43,747 nt of DNA from Hyphomonas sp. (GTDB taxonomy: Bacteria > Pseudomonadota > Alphaproteobacteria > Caulobacterales > Hyphomonadaceae). The notes under the pieces are model-generated. The model ran no database searches. It had not been told where the DNA came from and saw only the letters and a program-made list of their open reading frames with translations. This document shows positions 14,108 to 22,661 of the stretch, piece after piece; the stretch's first letter is position 1, and each line of letters starts with the position of its first letter. A program made the translations under genes and the position numbers. The stretch lies in NCBI GenBank assembly GCA_002700305.1, contig PACZ01000041.1, positions 1 through 43,747 of the forward strand, read 5' to 3'.

Positions 14108-15196
14108 ATGGCCGACGCGCCGAAAGCTAGCGATCTGTTCACCGGCACCAAGGAGGTGGCGGAGACGCACAAATTCGACGAGGCCGCACTGGCCGCCTGG
14201 ATGGAAGAAAATGTCGAGGGCTATGAAGGCCCGCTGGAAGTCCGCCAGTTCAAGGGCGGACAGTCCAATCCGACCTACCAGCTCGTCACCCCGAACAAGA
14301 AATATGTGATGCGCCGCAAGCCGCCCGGCAAACTGCTGCCGAGCGCCCATGCCGTCGACCGGGAATATCGCGTGATCTCCGCGCTCTACCCGCTCGGCTA
14401 TCCGGTCGCCCGGCCCTATGGCCTCTGCACTGATGAGAGCGTGGTCGGGACGATGTTCTATGTCATGGACATGGTGGAAGGCCGCATCCTGTGGGACGGC
14501 ACCCTGCCGGACTATGAGCCAGCCGAGCGCCGCGCTATCTATGAGGCGAAGGTGAAGACCTTTGCTGACCTCCACAATGTCGACTGGAAGAAAGCGGGCC
14601 TGGAAGGCTTCGGCAAGGAAGGCGACTATGTTGCCCGCCAGATCCACCGCTGGACGAAGCAGTACAAAGCCTCCGAGACCCAGCACATTCCGGAGATGGA
14701 ACAGCTGATCGAATGGCTGCCGAAGAACATCCCGCCGGGCGACAAGACGACGATCGTCCATGGCGACTACCGCCTCGACAATATGGTGCTGCACCCGACA
14801 GAGCCGAAAGTCATCGCCGTGCTGGACTGGGAGCTTTGCACGCTGGGCGATCCGCTGGCGGACTTTTCCTACCACCTGATGAACTGGGTGATGCCGCCGG
14901 GCGACTCGTCGCGCGGATCGATCATGGCGATTGACGACCTCAAGGCCTGGGGCATCCCGACCATGGACGAATATGTCGACCTCTACTGCAAGCACACCGG
15001 CCGCGATGGCCTGCCGGAGCTCGACTATTACTTCGCCTATAACGGCTTCCGTCTGGCGGGCATCCTGCAGGGCATCATCGGCCGGGTGCGTGACGGCACC
15101 GCCAACAGCGCCAATGCCGAAAGCAATGCCGCGCGCGTCGTGCCGCTGGCACAGTTTGCTGCCGACTATGCCCGCCGCGCCGGGATGCCGGGGTGA
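14108..15196 (+). CDS. Phosphotransferase family protein (ACAD10/APH-like kinase)
   Basis: 362-residue cytoplasmic protein of the aminoglycoside-phosphotransferase/choline-kinase fold. The Brenner motif VHGDYRLDNMVLHP and the metal-binding VLDWELCTLGDPLADFSY are intact, and GGQSNPTYQLVT with RRKPPG forms the N-terminal nucleotide-binding part. This sub-group usually accompanies acyl-CoA dehydrogenases in fatty acid or sterol degradation and may phosphorylate hydroxyacyl-CoA intermediates, as described for ACAD10/11. The start at 14108 is preceded by GGGCAGGAAA; an earlier in-frame codon at 14069 lacks support. Its stop overlaps the GTG start of the transporter gene. Confidence 0.88.
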   Translation: MADAPKASDLFTGTKEVAETHKFDEAALAAWMEENVEGYEGPLEVRQFKGGQSNPTYQLVTPNKKYVMRRKPPGKLLPSAHAVDREYRVISALYPLGYPVARPYGLCTDESVVGTMFYVMDMVEGRILWDGTLPDYEPAERRAIYEAKVKTFADLHNVDWKKAGLEGFGKEGDYVARQIHRWTKQYKASETQHIPEMEQLIEWLPKNIPPGDKTTIVHGDYRLDNMVLHPTEPKVIAVLDWELCTLGDPLADFSYHLMNWVMPPGDSSRGSIMAIDDLKAWGIPTMDEYVDLYCKHTGRDGLPELDYYFAYNGFRLAGILQGIIGRVRDGTANSANAESNAARVVPLAQFAADYARRAGMPG

Positions 15197-16431
15197 CGCC
15201 TGACCCATCCGGTGACGGGGACACCCCGCCTCAGCACACGCAACGTCTCGGGCGGCGGGACCTGATCCTGCTGACCCTGGCGGGCGCCGTGGTGACGGCC
15301 AACGCCTATTACATCCATCCGATCATTGCCCTTGTGGCGAAGGATTTCGGCGTGTCGCCGTCCGAGATCGGGCTGGTGCCGGCGCTGAACCAGATCGCGC
15401 TGGCGCTGGGCATCCTGCTGTTGCTGCCGCTCGGCGACCGGGTGTCGAACCGCAAGCTGGCGACGATCTTCGCGACCGGCCAGCTGGCGGGCCTGATTGT
15501 GATGGTGCTGGCGACGGACTTCCGGGTCTTCGTGGCAGGCTCCACTTTTCTCGGCTTCTCCACCATCACGCCTTACCTCTTGCCGGCTTACGCCTCCAAG
15601 CGTGTGGCGCCGGAGCGGCTCGGTCAGGTGACGGCGACGCTGACCACGGGCGTGATCGGCGGCATCCTGCTGGCGCGGGTCGGGGCAGGCTGGGTGGGTG
15701 AGCATCTCGGCTGGCGGACGGTCTATTTCATCGCCGCAACCGTGATGGCTGCGGTGACCTTCATGCTGCCCCGGATCATGGATGAGCGGGAAAAGTCCGA
15801 CAAGGATGCGCCCAAACACAATTATGTCGGCCTCGTCCTGTCGGTCTTTCCGATCATCCGGAAGCATCCGGAAGTGCTGCTGTCCGGCACAATTCAGGGG
15901 CTGGGCTTCGGCATCTTCCTGTCGGTCTGGCTGGGCCTCGGCCTCTACCTGACAAGCCCGGCCATGGGCTATGGCGCCGACACGGTGGGTTATCTCGCGG
16001 CGATCTCGCTGCTGAACCTGATGACGACGCCGCCCATGGGCGCCTGGGCTGACCGGATCGGGCCGCGCAAAGCGCGGGTCTACATTGCCGTGCTGCAGTT
16101 CTGCGCCGTCTGCCTTCTGGGCCTGTTCGGTCACAGCCTGTGGCTGCTGCTGATCCCGATCATGATGATGAATGTGGTGGGGCCGCTGATCGACATCACC
16201 GGGCGAATGACCTTTCTCAGCCTCCCGTCCGGCGTCCGGACGCGCCTGATGACGGCCTATATCGTGCTGATGTTCGTTGGCGGTGGCATGGCCAGCTGGG
16301 GCGCGACCTATGCTTACGAACACGCCGGCTGGCATGGCACGACGACGCTGACGCTTTGCCTGTCCGGCCTGTTGCTGACTTTGTCTTTCCTGGGCTGGCG
16401 GTTTGGCCCGGAGCGTGGTGGAAAGGTGTAA
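15193..16431 (+). CDS. MFS transporter
   Basis: Major facilitator superfamily transporter of 412 residues with about 12 transmembrane helices. The inner-membrane loop motif GDRVSNRK between helices 2 and 3 and its counterpart ADRIGPRKAR in the second half are visible. The opening helix reads TLAGAVVTANAYYIHPI, as in YnfM/arabinose-efflux-like members. It starts with GTG overlapping the TGA of the kinase gene, so the two are coupled. The substrate cannot be inferred, though the setting with CoA-related genes suggests an organic acid, lipid-like compound or drug. The gene has a long antisense open frame that is a composition artefact. Confidence 0.9.
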   Translation: MTPDPSGDGDTPPQHTQRLGRRDLILLTLAGAVVTANAYYIHPIIALVAKDFGVSPSEIGLVPALNQIALALGILLLLPLGDRVSNRKLATIFATGQLAGLIVMVLATDFRVFVAGSTFLGFSTITPYLLPAYASKRVAPERLGQVTATLTTGVIGGILLARVGAGWVGEHLGWRTVYFIAATVMAAVTFMLPRIMDEREKSDKDAPKHNYVGLVLSVFPIIRKHPEVLLSGTIQGLGFGIFLSVWLGLGLYLTSPAMGYGADTVGYLAAISLLNLMTTPPMGAWADRIGPRKARVYIAVLQFCAVCLLGLFGHSLWLLLIPIMMMNVVGPLIDITGRMTFLSLPSGVRTRLMTAYIVLMFVGGGMASWGATYAYEHAGWHGTTTLTLCLSGLLLTLSFLGWRFGPERGGKV

Positions 16432-16444
16432 GGAGGAAGCGGGC

Positions 16445-17668
16445 ATGGTCCTTTTGAAACGCGTGAGCCTTGTGTTCGCCGCGCTGATCGTCGCGGCGGG
16501 GATCGGCTGGATCCTGATCGGGCCGGAATGGCGCGCGCTGCTCGCGCACCAGCCCTATGGCCGGGACGTCTTGTTCTGGAACCAGGCGCAGCGCGATGCG
16601 GGCTTCCGCATGATCGACCGCATTCCCTTCGTCATCGAGTCTCATACCATCGCCAATGGCGACACGGTGCGCGCCCTGCCCGAGGGCGAGCCGCTGGACC
16701 CCGGCATCGATCTGGATGCCTATCTCGCCGCCAACCGGACAGCAGGCCTGGTCATTCTGCAGGACGGGAAAGTCCGGCTGGAGCGCTATGAGATGGGCTT
16801 TCGTCCGGATGGCCGCTGGACCAGTTTTTCCGTCGCCAAATCCCTCACCTCCACGCTGGTCGGCGCTGCCGTGAAAGACGGGGCCATCCGCAGCATAGAC
16901 GATCCGGTGTCGGATTATATCGATGAGCTGAAGGGCTCTGAATATGATGGCGTAACGGTCCGTCAGGTGCTGACCATGACGTCGGGGATCGACTGGAACG
17001 AGGATTATAGCGACCCGCAGTCCGATGTTGCCCGGTTCGACCTGCAGGAAGCAGAGCCGGGCAAGAGCGCGCTGGCAACCTACATGGCGGGCCTCGGGCG
17101 GGCGCACCCGGCGGGCGAGGTGTGGAAGTACTCCACGGGTGAGACCAACCTGATCGGCGTGCTGGTCAGCCGGGCCACAGGCCGGGAACTCGCCGGATAC
17201 CTGTCCGAAAAGATCTGGGCGCCCTATGGCATGGCGCAGGACGCAACCTGGCTGCTCGGCCATGACGGGCATGAGATCAGCGGCTGTTGCATCCAGGCCT
17301 CGGTACGGGACTATGCGCGCTTCGGCCAGTTCATGCTGGAAGGCGGCAAGGCCGGCGGACAGGATGTGCTGCCTGAGGGCTGGATTAAAGCCGCGACCGT
17401 GAAGCAGGCCGACATCGGTTCGCCCGGCGAAGGCTATGGCTATCAGTGGTGGACCTGGGATGACGGGTCGTACCAGGCAGATGGCATTTTCGGCCAAGGT
17501 ATCTTCATCGATCCGAACCGTAATCTCGTCATCGCCTCGAATGCAAGCTGGACCTCGGCGCTTGGAGATGTCGGCGGCGAATGGGAAGCCCGCAAGGCCT
17601 TCTACAAGACAGTTCAACACGCCATCGATCTGGAGGCCGCGGCACCGCAGGGTGACGGCGTGCCATGA
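16445..17668 (+). CDS. Serine hydrolase, beta-lactamase/penicillin-binding fold
   Basis: 407 residues. One N-terminal hydrophobic helix (about 6-26) acts as signal or membrane anchor and places the enzyme in the periplasm. The nucleophile motif is SVAK (Ser129 to Lys132). The second motif is Tyr229-Ser-Thr, a variant of the class C Y-x-N. A GIFGQGIFIDP segment near the C-terminus replaces the KTG box, as in 6-aminohexanoate-dimer hydrolase and related esterases. It is therefore more likely an esterase, amidase or peptidase than a true beta-lactamase. AGGAGG precedes the ATG at 16445, 13 bases after the transporter stop. Confidence 0.85.
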   Translation: MVLLKRVSLVFAALIVAAGIGWILIGPEWRALLAHQPYGRDVLFWNQAQRDAGFRMIDRIPFVIESHTIANGDTVRALPEGEPLDPGIDLDAYLAANRTAGLVILQDGKVRLERYEMGFRPDGRWTSFSVAKSLTSTLVGAAVKDGAIRSIDDPVSDYIDELKGSEYDGVTVRQVLTMTSGIDWNEDYSDPQSDVARFDLQEAEPGKSALATYMAGLGRAHPAGEVWKYSTGETNLIGVLVSRATGRELAGYLSEKIWAPYGMAQDATWLLGHDGHEISGCCIQASVRDYARFGQFMLEGGKAGGQDVLPEGWIKAATVKQADIGSPGEGYGYQWWTWDDGSYQADGIFGQGIFIDPNRNLVIASNASWTSALGDVGGEWEARKAFYKTVQHAIDLEAAAPQGDGVP

Positions 17669-17699
17669 TGGTGGCAGACTTCAGGAAAAAGGAAACGCA

Positions 17700-18611
17700 A
17701 TGACCGACACGATCAAGGGACCGCTGCGCGCGCCGGTGCAGATGCTGCAGGAACAGTCCTATGACGGGCACAAGAGCCTGCATGATGACAGCGAAGCCGA
17801 GCGCCTCGGCATCAAGGCCGGGCCAATCGAGGGCCCGACGCATTTCTCGCAGTTTGTGCCGTATCTGGCCGACATCTGGGGCAATGACTGGTTCGAACGC
17901 GGCTGTTTCTCCAGCCACTTCCTGAACATGGTGTTCGAGGGCGAAAAGGTGCGCGTCGAGGTCGACCGGCCGGCGCCGGGCGCGACGCGTACGCTGTGCC
18001 GCGCCTTCAATGAAGACGGCACGCCGGTTCTGGAGGCCAGCGCCTCCATCGGTCCGGACCATGGCGAGACCCTGCTGGAAGGCCGGATGAAGAAACTGCG
18101 TCCGGCGGGCGACCTCGTCATCCTGGAGGACATGAAGGTCGGCATGACCGGGATTGCGGACGAAACCGTGACCATGGGCATGGACCAGCACATGGGCAGC
18201 CTCTATCCCTTCTCTCTGGCCGACAAACTGAAGGTCATCACCGAGCCGATGGCGGTTTACAGCGACGCTGCGGCAGGCCCGTGGGGGCAGCCGATCGTCC
18301 CGCTGGAAATGGTCAGTGTGCTGGGCAATTATTCCAGCCGTACGGCGAAGTTCCCGGTCAAGCAGCCGGCCATCGGCCTGTTCGCAGACCTTGAAGTGCG
18401 CATGGTCAATGGCCCGCTCCTGGTGGGCGAGACCTACATCCTGCGCCGCGAAGTCGTTGCCCTGTCGCAAAGCCGCCGGGTCGAGAATTACTGGATCCGC
18501 ACGAAATTCTTCGACAAGACCGGCGACAAGCAGATTGCCGAAATGCTGCTCAATCACGGTGTGATGAAAGCGAGCTATCCGAACTATCCCGCAGACAAGC
18601 TGCCCGCCTGA
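17700..18611 (+). CDS. Hypothetical protein, possible hotdog (MaoC-like) fold
   Basis: 303 residues, no signal peptide or membrane segment. The middle region (about 40-140), with EGPTHFSQF, a SSHFLNMVFEGEKVRVEV pattern and ASASIG, resembles one half of a MaoC-type double hotdog protein, and a second half may follow after residue 170. If correct, it would bind a CoA thioester and act as dehydratase or thioesterase; this is tentative because no clear catalytic D-x4-H was found. The start is set at the ATG at 17700 after AGGAAAAAGGAAACGCA. Co-directional with the DUF4262 and crotonase genes. Confidence 0.6.
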   Translation: MTDTIKGPLRAPVQMLQEQSYDGHKSLHDDSEAERLGIKAGPIEGPTHFSQFVPYLADIWGNDWFERGCFSSHFLNMVFEGEKVRVEVDRPAPGATRTLCRAFNEDGTPVLEASASIGPDHGETLLEGRMKKLRPAGDLVILEDMKVGMTGIADETVTMGMDQHMGSLYPFSLADKLKVITEPMAVYSDAAAGPWGQPIVPLEMVSVLGNYSSRTAKFPVKQPAIGLFADLEVRMVNGPLLVGETYILRREVVALSQSRRVENYWIRTKFFDKTGDKQIAEMLLNHGVMKASYPNYPADKLPA

Positions 18612-18621
18612 GGAGACGAAC

Positions 18622-19110
18622 ATGGCGCTTTCCCCCGAATTGCAGGCCGTGGCCAACAATGTCGACCGCGATGGCTGGACGAAGGTCTATGTCCAGAAAG
18701 ACCCGGCAGATCCGAACTCCCGCCTCCTGTTCACGGTGACGGTCGGCATGCAGGAAAAGTTCGGCCTGCCCGAACTTGTCATCTTCGGTCTCAACCCCGA
18801 AACGGCTGACGGCATGGTGCACAATGTTGCCGCCAAGCTGGTGAACGAGAAGAAGTGGACCGGCGAGCCGCTCAGTATGGATGGTGTGCTGAACGAAGCC
18901 GATGTCGAGCTGCGCCCGGTCCATCCGGAACACCTCGGCGAAGTCGGTGCGATCAATATCATGATCCGCCGCGAAACCGGTCGGCCGCCGCTCGGCGGTA
19001 TGATCCAGGTGTTCTGGCCGGGCGACGATGGGCTCTTCCCATGGGATCCGGATAGTACAGATGAGTTCCGCGACCAGCCGAGGCTGGATATTTCATGGAA
19101 GAAGGACTGA
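18622..19110 (+). CDS. DUF4262 domain-containing protein
   Basis: 162-residue soluble protein that resembles DUF4262: an early DGWTKVYV, then FTVTVGMQEKFGLPELVIFGL, a pattern shared by this family of unknown biochemical role, and a closing WPGDDGLFPWDPDS. No catalytic site is known for the family. A good ribosome binding site (GAGGAGACGAAC) lies before the ATG. It follows the hotdog-like gene by 10 bases and immediately precedes the crotonase gene, so it is probably part of the same transcript. Confidence 0.8.
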   Translation: MALSPELQAVANNVDRDGWTKVYVQKDPADPNSRLLFTVTVGMQEKFGLPELVIFGLNPETADGMVHNVAAKLVNEKKWTGEPLSMDGVLNEADVELRPVHPEHLGEVGAINIMIRRETGRPPLGGMIQVFWPGDDGLFPWDPDSTDEFRDQPRLDISWKKD

Positions 19111-19112
19111 GC

Positions 19113-20024
19113 GTGAGCGGATTTGAGACGCTTCTCTATTCGACGCAGGACGGGCATGCGCGCATCACACTGAACCGGCCTGACAAGCTGAACGCGCTCT
19201 CTTTCGTCATGCAGGCAGAACTCTCCGCCGCCCTCTGGGAGGCGGACAATGACCGGGATGTGCACTGCGTGATCCTGGAAGGCGCGGGCCGGGCCTTCTG
19301 CGCGGGCTATGACCTCTCCGGCGCTGACGGAGACGTGCCGGTCTCGCCGGTAGAGGACAAGGACACCAAATCCTATCGCGGCCATCGCAGCATTGATGAC
19401 GATGCCTGGCAGCTGGAGCGCCAGCAGCGTTGGCGGATGGCGCTGTTCGACATGCACAAGCCGGTGATTGCGAAAGTCCACGGCTATTGCCTGGCGGGCG
19501 GATGCGACCTGGCATTGCTGGCCGACATGGTGATCGCCGCCGATGATGCGACCTTCGGCTTTCCGCCCGCGCGGGACCTTGGCGCCCTGCCCAATAATTT
19601 CTGGGTCTATAATTGCGGGCCGCAATGGGCAAAGCGCCTGTTGCTGACCGGAGACACGGTGACCGGCACCGAGGCGCAGGCCATCGGCCTGATTTTGAAA
19701 GCCGTACCGGGGGAGCATCTTGAAGATGAAGTCGTTGGCCTTGCCGGGCGGATGGCGAAGATCGACCCGGACCTCCTGTCTGCCAACAAGCGGATCGTGA
19801 ATCTCGCCATGGAGCTGATGGGCGCGCGGACGCTGCAGCGGCTCGCTGTAGAAAACGACGTACGCGGACATAACACCCGCGCAGCGGACGGCTTCCGGGC
19901 GAGCGTCGCCGAGAAGGGGCTGAAAGCCACGCTGAGGGCACGCGACGCAGCGTTCGGCGATGGACGCGCCCGCGTCTTCGGTCCGGAAACACGCGATGAG
20001 ACCGGCCGCCTGACAGACGATTAA
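19113..20024 (+). CDS. Enoyl-CoA hydratase/isomerase (crotonase) family protein, atypical active site
   Basis: Crotonase-fold protein, 303 residues from the GTG at 19113, which has GAAGGA just upstream; an ATG at 19095 would add six residues and overlap the previous gene. The oxyanion hole region GAGRAFCAGYDLS and the second loop VHGYCLAGGCDLALLAD are clear. The Glu that normally follows the second loop is Asp (CDLA), and the usual PE motif reads FPPARDLG, so neither hydratase glutamate is conserved. It may be an isomerase, hydrolase or decarboxylase-type crotonase. It is last in the plus-strand run from 14108 and overlaps nothing downstream. Confidence 0.85.
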   Translation: MSGFETLLYSTQDGHARITLNRPDKLNALSFVMQAELSAALWEADNDRDVHCVILEGAGRAFCAGYDLSGADGDVPVSPVEDKDTKSYRGHRSIDDDAWQLERQQRWRMALFDMHKPVIAKVHGYCLAGGCDLALLADMVIAADDATFGFPPARDLGALPNNFWVYNCGPQWAKRLLLTGDTVTGTEAQAIGLILKAVPGEHLEDEVVGLAGRMAKIDPDLLSANKRIVNLAMELMGARTLQRLAVENDVRGHNTRAADGFRASVAEKGLKATLRARDAAFGDGRARVFGPETRDETGRLTDD

Positions 20025-20087
20025 TCACATTGATTGCGGTGATCTGGCGAGGGGGCTAGGGTGCCGGCAATTTAGAGGGAGACTCTC

Positions 20088-21368
20088 ATGAAAAGGTTCG
20101 GTCTGGCCGCACTGGCGGCTGTGGCATTCGCAGGCATTGCAACTGCGCAGGACGCGGTGATCCACGCAGGTTACCTGCTGGCAACGCCCGGAGACGGCTA
20201 TCTGCGCAAGCAGACCATTGTTGTGGAAGACGGCCGGATCGTTTCGGTCGAGGCGGGCTACAAGCCGGGGCCGAAAGGGGTTCCGGTGATCAATCTGCGC
20301 GATGCCTATGTGATGCCGGGCCTGATTGACAGCCACGTCCACATCACCAGCGAATCCGGCCCCGGTGAGCGGATCCGGGCTTTCGAGGAAACCACGGTCG
20401 ACCAGGCGTTTGACGGGGCAGGCTACGCCCACAAGACGCTGCTGGCAGGGTTCACCACGGTGCAGGACGTCGGTGGATCGAACGATTCCGTGTTCGGCCT
20501 GCGCGATGCGATCGCCAAGGGACTGGTGCCCGGCCCGCGCATGCGGGCGGCTGGTCAGGCCGTGTCGGTCACGGGCGGTCATGGCGACATCAACGGCTAT
20601 GCGCCAGACGTCATGGCGCTGTTCACCGGCACCAATATCTGCAACGGCGCTGACGATTGCCGCCGGGCGGTCCGCCAGCAGGTGAAGGAAGGCGCAGACG
20701 TCATCAAGATCACCGCGACAGGCGGTGTGATGTCCAACACCAAGGCCGGTCTGGAACAGCAGTTCACTGATGACGAGCTCGTCGCCATCGTCGAGACCGC
20801 CCATTCCATGGGCCGCCAGGTGACGGCGCATGCGCATGGCAAAGGCGGGATTGAATCGGCCCTGCGTGCAGGAATCGATTCCATCGAGCACGGCACATAC
20901 CTGGACGACGAAACCATCGCCCTGTTCAAGGAACACAACGCAACGCTGGTGCCGACTGTTCTGGCCGGCGCAACGGTCAGCGGCTGGGTAGACGAGCCGT
21001 GGTTCCCGGAAGCAAGCCGGCAGAAAGCCGCCATCGTCGGCCCGCTGATGCAGGACATGCTGCGCCGGGCCCATGAGGGCGGCGTGAACGTGGCCTTCGG
21101 TACCGATACGGGCGTCTCGAAGCATGGTGACAATGCCCAGGAATTCGCCCTGATGGTGGGCGCTGGCTTCACGCCGGAAGAGGCCATCCGCGCGGCGACG
21201 GTCATCGCGTCCGAACATGTCGAGATGGATGCCGACATCGGCACGATCACACCAGGCAAATATGCGGACATCATTGCTGTTACGGCCGATCCGCTGAAAG
21301 ATATCACGGAACTCGAAGACGTCGATTTCGTGATGAAAGGCGGCGTGGTCTACAAAAACGAAGACTGA
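20088..21368 (+). CDS. Exported amidohydrolase family protein
   Basis: 426 residues with a cleavable signal peptide (about 1-20, ending ATA before QDAV). An imidazolonepropionase-like/Xaa-Pro dipeptidase-like amidohydrolase: GLIDSHVHIT (HxH), the candidate carboxylated Lys in VIKITATGGV, His in TAHAHG, His in SIEHGTYL and Asp in FGTDTG. Such periplasmic enzymes are binuclear metallohydrolases acting on dipeptides, N-acyl amino acids or mycotoxin-like amides. AGAGGGAGA precedes the ATG. It is independent of the crotonase gene (63-base gap). Confidence 0.9.
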   Translation: MKRFGLAALAAVAFAGIATAQDAVIHAGYLLATPGDGYLRKQTIVVEDGRIVSVEAGYKPGPKGVPVINLRDAYVMPGLIDSHVHITSESGPGERIRAFEETTVDQAFDGAGYAHKTLLAGFTTVQDVGGSNDSVFGLRDAIAKGLVPGPRMRAAGQAVSVTGGHGDINGYAPDVMALFTGTNICNGADDCRRAVRQQVKEGADVIKITATGGVMSNTKAGLEQQFTDDELVAIVETAHSMGRQVTAHAHGKGGIESALRAGIDSIEHGTYLDDETIALFKEHNATLVPTVLAGATVSGWVDEPWFPEASRQKAAIVGPLMQDMLRRAHEGGVNVAFGTDTGVSKHGDNAQEFALMVGAGFTPEEAIRAATVIASEHVEMDADIGTITPGKYADIIAVTADPLKDITELEDVDFVMKGGVVYKNED

Positions 21369-21409
21369 TCGCGCGTAACGGCGGTGCTTCGCCCGGCCCG
21401 CGAAGGGTT

Positions 21410-21438
21410 TTGACAAGGCGGGGCGAACGCCGGATGCT
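21410..21438 (+). promoter_or_regulatory. Candidate promoter of the OmpA gene
   Basis: Consensus TTGACA (21410-21415), a 17-base spacer and GATGCT (21433-21438). Transcription would begin near 21445, immediately before the leader hairpin. Confidence 0.45.
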
Positions 21439-21445
21439 GTGCAGG

Positions 21446-21470
21446 GATCCGGGTCCAACCGGCCCGGATC
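21446..21470 (+). other. Leader hairpin before the OmpA gene
   Basis: GATCCGGG, a 9-base loop and CCCGGATC form a perfect 8-bp stem in the likely 5' untranslated region, about 50 bases before the start codon. It could stabilise the mRNA 5' end, as is known for abundant outer-membrane protein transcripts. No T-run follows, so it is not a terminator. Confidence 0.5.
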
Positions 21471-21520
21471 ATGCATGGGACTGTGAGAAACACGGATCCT
21501 GAAGGCATAAGGAAAGACAT

Positions 21521-22393
21521 ATGGCTCTGGCGACACGAATGGTTACCGGCGCTGCGGCAGTCCTGGCGCTGGCCGCCTGTTCGGGGCAGGACAGTGCCCA
21601 AACGGCACAACCGACGGCCAGTGCGGCCGAGGCGGACTGTATCCCGATTGCGGACGGCACCTATCAGATCCGTGACGGCAAGATCCTTGTCATGCGCACA
21701 GATGCGTCGGCTGTGCCGGAACCGGCCCCGATCCCGGATCTTCCGGCAGGCGCTGTCGGCTGGGCGGCAAAGCTCGAACAATCTTTCGCAACAGGCCAGT
21801 ATCCCTGGCTTGGCCTGCAGGTGCGCGACGGCGTTGCCGCAGTGATCGGCACGGCCCCGGGGCTGGCTGCCCGGGATGTGAGCTTCATCACCGCAAAATC
21901 CGCGATCGAGAACGATCCGGAAGGCGCGGAGAAGGCGGACCTGATCGTCAATGCGATGGGTGTGGAAGGCATCGAAGAGCGCCTTGGCGCAGGCCTGACC
22001 CGCCTCATGCTGAGCGACCTGACCGTCAATGACTGTCAGGACGCCTTCAACAAGACCCTGCGCGTCGATGATATCGATTTCCCGGTCAATATGGCCGTAC
22101 TGAATGCGGCGGAATTGCCTGTGGCCGACATGGTCACCGGCATCGCGCGCCTTTGCTCCGCCTATAATATCGAGATCGCCGAACATACGGACTCGCGCGG
22201 ATCGGACAGCTACAATCTCCAGCTTTCCCGCCAGCGGGCGAAAGCCATCCGTGATTACATGGTAGAGCGCGGGGTGGACGAAGCGGTGTTGACGGCCAAG
22301 GGGTATGGCGAATCCCAACCCATCGACAGCGGCAATTCCGCAGAAGCCCGTGACCGGAATGAACGGACCGAGATCATCGTCACCGCCCGCTGA
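21521..22393 (+). CDS. OmpA family lipoprotein with BON-like segment
   Basis: 290 residues. The N-terminal lipoprotein signal ends LALAAC, so the protein is probably lipidated. A segment around residues 80-130 (VRDGVAAVIGTAPGLAARDV) resembles a BON domain. The C-terminal OmpA/MotB peptidoglycan-binding domain (about 165-290) carries HTDSRGSDSYNLQLSRQRA, with the Asp and Arg that contact diaminopimelate. It therefore probably tethers a membrane to murein. The usual NRRIE near the end reads NERTEI. AAGGAAAGAC lies before the ATG. A long antisense frame over it is a shadow. Confidence 0.88.
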   Translation: MALATRMVTGAAAVLALAACSGQDSAQTAQPTASAAEADCIPIADGTYQIRDGKILVMRTDASAVPEPAPIPDLPAGAVGWAAKLEQSFATGQYPWLGLQVRDGVAAVIGTAPGLAARDVSFITAKSAIENDPEGAEKADLIVNAMGVEGIEERLGAGLTRLMLSDLTVNDCQDAFNKTLRVDDIDFPVNMAVLNAAELPVADMVTGIARLCSAYNIEIAEHTDSRGSDSYNLQLSRQRAKAIRDYMVERGVDEAVLTAKGYGESQPIDSGNSAEARDRNERTEIIVTAR

Positions 22394-22661
22394 TACAACG
22401 GGCCGGAAACGGATTTTCTCATTCCCTTCATTGACTGTTCATTCAAACAGGGCCATGTGGCCGGTGTCGCAGCGCCGAAACAGGCGCATGGGGCAGGCAG
22501 CGTGAAACGTGCAGCGGGTGAGCCCGCCGCGACCGGCCGGCCCCTTCAGGCATTCAATCAATGCCGTTGTCCCTGATCGCGCGGGGCTTCCACACAATCA
22601 AACCCTTCAGGGCGTTCTGCGCGCAGGCATGCCGCGCGTCCGCTCGAATGAAAGACTATTT
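22394..22661 (+). other. Structured leader of the RNA helicase gene
   Basis: 268 bases between the OmpA stop and the helicase ATG. A promoter-like TTGACT-N17-CATGTG lies at 22431-22459, giving a leader near 195 bases. Small hairpins GCGGG-TGAG-CCCGC (22514-22527) and GGCATT-CAATC-AATGCC (22549-22565) are present, and CCCTTCAGG occurs twice (22542-22550 and 22603-22611). Long leaders are known for cold-induced helicase mRNAs; here this is inference. An in-frame extension of the helicase into this region has no protein-like character. Confidence 0.45.

Noticed and set aside
13910-15208. Long minus-strand frame over the kinase gene
   Set aside because: Antisense to a gene with intact Brenner and DxD-type motifs; composition is that of a shadow.
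15166-16446. Long minus-strand frame antisense to the MFS transporter
   Set aside because: Very rich in Arg, Gln and His with no hydrophobic core; typical shadow frame of a GC-rich membrane protein gene.
16217-17620. Long minus-strand frame over the serine hydrolase
   Set aside because: The plus strand has SxxK, Y-S-T and GQG motifs plus AGGAGG; the antisense frame has none.
16445-17668. Antibiotic-resistance beta-lactamase
   Set aside because: The KTG box is absent and the C-terminal GQG motif fits esterase or amidase relatives; resistance is not supported.
21350-22318. Minus-strand frame opposite the OmpA gene
   Set aside because: The plus-strand product has a lipobox and full OmpA domain; the other frame has no domain.
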